Shown piece after piece: positions 62,056 to 64,000 of a DNA stretch of 64,000 bases. The notes beneath the pieces were generated by a model. It had not been told where the DNA came from and ran no database searches. It saw nothing but the letters and a program-made list of their open reading frames with translations. Every line of letters begins with the position of its first letter. Positions within the stretch are counted from its first letter, which is position 1. The translations under genes and the position numbers were made by a program. The stretch is taken from positions 22,579-86,578 of the forward strand of contig JAREIK010000810.1 in the NCBI GenBank assembly GCA_029783825.1, read 5' to 3'. The DNA comes from Sapria himalayana. Its lineage: Eukaryota > Streptophyta > Magnoliopsida > Malpighiales > Rafflesiaceae.

Positions 62056-62385
62056 TTGAAGGGGGAAGGGAGAGAGAGAGAGAGAGAAGGTGGGGGAGAG
62101 AGAGAGAGGGGCAGAGAAATGGAGAGATGGGGAGAGGGAGAGAGAGAGAGAGAGAAAGGGGATAGAGAGGAAGAGAGAGAAAGGGGGAGCGGGGGAAAGA
62201 CATGGATAAAGGGAGAGAGAGGAAGAGAGAGAGGGAGATGGAGGGAAAGGGAGAAAGAGAGGCAGAGAGAGGCAGAGAAAAGGAGAGAAGGGGAGATAGA
62301 GAGAGAGAAAGGGAAGAGGAAGAGGGAGAGAGAGAAAGGGGGAGAGGGGGAGAAAAATGGCGAAGGGGAGAGAGAGGGAGAGAGG

Positions 62386-62416
<31 letters not shown>

Positions 62417-62545
62417 CAAGCAATAAAGGAGAGCAAGAAAGAAAATAACAAGAGAGAGAGAGAGTAACAGATAGAAAAAGAGGAAGAGAGTGACACAGAA
62501 AGAATTAGAGGGAGAGAGAGACACACATAGAGAATGCAGTGTTAG
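62056..62545. repeat. (GA)n/(GGGAGA)n purine tract
   Basis: About 490 bp that is almost pure purine on the + strand, built of GA, GGA, GAAAGG and GGGGAGA units. Four-hundred-base frames on both strands (Ser/Leu/Pro-rich and Arg/Glu/Gly-rich) are by-products of composition. Confidence 0.95.
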
Positions 62546-62775
62546 AATGAGGAATTACATAAAAGAAAAAAATTTCTTCCGTTAACCCTATCAAATATTA
62601 CATCTTTTGTCATACATAATTTCATATATGAGCTTGAGGCCCAAGGGCTGAGATTATGAAAGGGTATGACCCTTATTTGTATTATACCATATATGAGTCT
62701 AACCAATGGACACTCTCATGCTATGTGCTTACATATTGTTGATATTATATCTGTTGTCATTTAATTTCAAATTAG
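62546..62775. other. Unassigned spacer between purine tract and 5' array
   Basis: Unique-looking DNA with a small self-complementary word GGGTATGACCCT near 62663. No gene is seen. Confidence 0.4.
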
Positions 62776-62779
62776 TGCA

Positions 62780-64000
62780 ACAAATTAGTATTATCCCATA
62801 TATAATTATATGTTAGTATACATATAGTAAAATGTAGTTATAAATAGTTACATATTGTTAAACATATAGTTATATATAGATATAAGCAAACTAGTAGTTA
62901 TTAGTAGATATAAATAAATATATACAAAGTTATAAACAATTATATAGATTTACATATATCTATACATATATGTATACATAATAAAAAATAAAGTTATATT
63001 TATTTATATAGAATTTTCTATAGTTATACAAATATTTATATATAGTTATACACATATAGTTAAAAATTATGTTGTATGTTTTTATACATATAAATAGAAA
63101 TATAGTTACATTTAAATATATATATAGTTACACGTATAGTTAAACTTATATTTATACATGTATGTATATATATTTTTTCATATAATTTCATATATTTATA
63201 CATATAGTAATGTATAGGTATGGATATACTAAAATACATTTTTTATATTACTATATAAAAATCTATATTAAAAATATGTTGTTTATTGTATTTTTAAATA
63301 TAGTTATGTATAAAGTTTTTATAGTTATACATATAGTAAGATATAATTAATTATAGTTATATGTTATTATACATATAATATATATAGTTATAAAAAATTA
63401 TATATCATTAAACATTTAGTTATGTATATATATATATATATGTATATATATATTCATACGAGTAGTTATATTTAAATATACATAAAATATACAAAGTTAG
63501 AAACAAATATGTAGATTTACATATATGTATACAAATTTATATGAATAGTTAAAAATATAATTATATTTAATTATTTAAAGTTTTATTTAGTTTTAAAAAT
63601 ATTTATATATAGTTATACTCATATAATTAAACAAAAAGTTGTATGTTGTTATACATGTAAGTATAAATATAGTTACATGTCGTTATACATATAGTTACAC
63701 ATATAGTTATACTTCAATTTATACATGTAGGTATATATATTTATTCATATAATGGTATATATTTATACATATAGTCATGTATAGGTATAGATATAGTAAA
63801 ATATATTTTTATAAACTAATATATACAAATGTATATTAAATATAAGTTGTAAATTATATATTTAAATATAGTTATGTATAATGATTTTATAGTTATACAT
63901 TTAATAAGATACAATTATTTATAGTTATATGTTATTATAGATATAGTATATATAGCCATAGATATTTTTATAATGTTAAACATATTATTACATATAAATA
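62780..64000 (-). repeat. CACTA 5' array of ~0.5-kb higher-order units (element D)
   Basis: Degenerate TATAGTTATACATATAG units, the reverse complement of the array at 34940-38830. The anchor AATTATTTATAGTT-type word is at 63345-63358 and 63912-63925, giving a period of about 567 bp here against 506 bp in element C. The array continues beyond the window. Confidence 0.8.

Larger units (their letters stand above)
55183..64000 (-). mobile_element. CACTA element D, near-complete gene content, minus strand, runs off the window
   Basis: The 3' end is CACTACAAGAATATGCC at 55183, with AAA outside it. From 3' to 5' it holds subterminal repeats (55183-55640), the last-exon block (55860-56000), a TATGTACA minisatellite with an embedded triplet tract (56110-56760), a conserved intron block (57130-57260), the Transposase_24 gene (57600-59612), the tnp2 gene (59780-61760), a GA-rich tract (62056-62545) and the AACTATATG array (62780-64000). 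The 5' TIR is outside the window. Both genes are broken and tnp2 lacks most of its catalytic region, so the copy cannot move by itself. Confidence 0.85.

Noticed and set aside
61945..62526. Ser/Leu/Pro-rich minus frames and Arg/Glu/Gly-rich plus frames
   Set aside because: Translations of the purine tract; both strands are open because of composition.

Overview
The window is nuclear DNA of a flowering plant. It holds no gene that looks intact and functional. The evidence for a plant is the transposon content: CACTA (En/Spm) elements with CACTACAAG-type ends, a tnp2-type transposase, a Transposase_24 (Ptta/En/Spm) second gene, a hAT transposase with a BED finger, and a LINE whose ORF1 carries a DUF4283 domain. 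Broken copies of plant housekeeping genes (ARF1-type GTPase, SDF2, DNA topoisomerase II) support this. The DUF4283 style is common in monocot LINEs, but I cannot name a species. No rRNA, tRNA or CRISPR array was recognised.

About 26 kb (some 41% of the window) is a degenerate tetranucleotide satellite of the GATA/GACA type. It lies in five strand-polarised blocks: GATA on the + strand at 1-6358, 9163-15930 and 26326-31690, and CTAT on the + strand at 21031-26325 and 50443-52764. Between 21 and 32 kb the polarity flips at a short palindrome near 26326, leaving two arms of about 5.3 kb each. The very long Leu-Ser-Ile-Tyr reading frames in these blocks are by-products of a 4-bp repeat that lacks stop codons on one strand.

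The rest is a nested transposon landscape dominated by one CACTA family. Element A (6359-9159) is an internally deleted copy with both ends and a 3-bp target duplication. Element B ends at 20411 inside a remnant of a second CACTA family (20412-21030) and follows a decayed LINE (15931-17823). Two inverted 3' ends lie at 31694 (minus) and 50442 (plus). The plus element C carries a Transposase_24 pseudogene and is split by a hAT element (46833-50328) with an 8-bp target duplication. A truncated 3' end F (52765-53450) adjoins fragments of SDF2 and topoisomerase II. Element D starts at 55183, runs on the minus strand and continues past the window end; it carries the tnp2 and Transposase_24 pseudogenes.

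This CACTA family carries its own repeats: 3' subterminal TAGCTAGGGA and TTAGCGACGG motifs, a palindromic TATGTACA minisatellite, a triplet (RGY)n tract next to the last exon, and a 5' tandem array of about 0.5-kb units rich in AACTATATGTATAAC. An intronless ARF1-type pseudogene with a 17-bp flanking duplication sits inside one such array at 35522-36424. I see no operon-like or pathway relationship between genes. The biology here is transposon nesting, host-gene fragment acquisition and satellite amplification.
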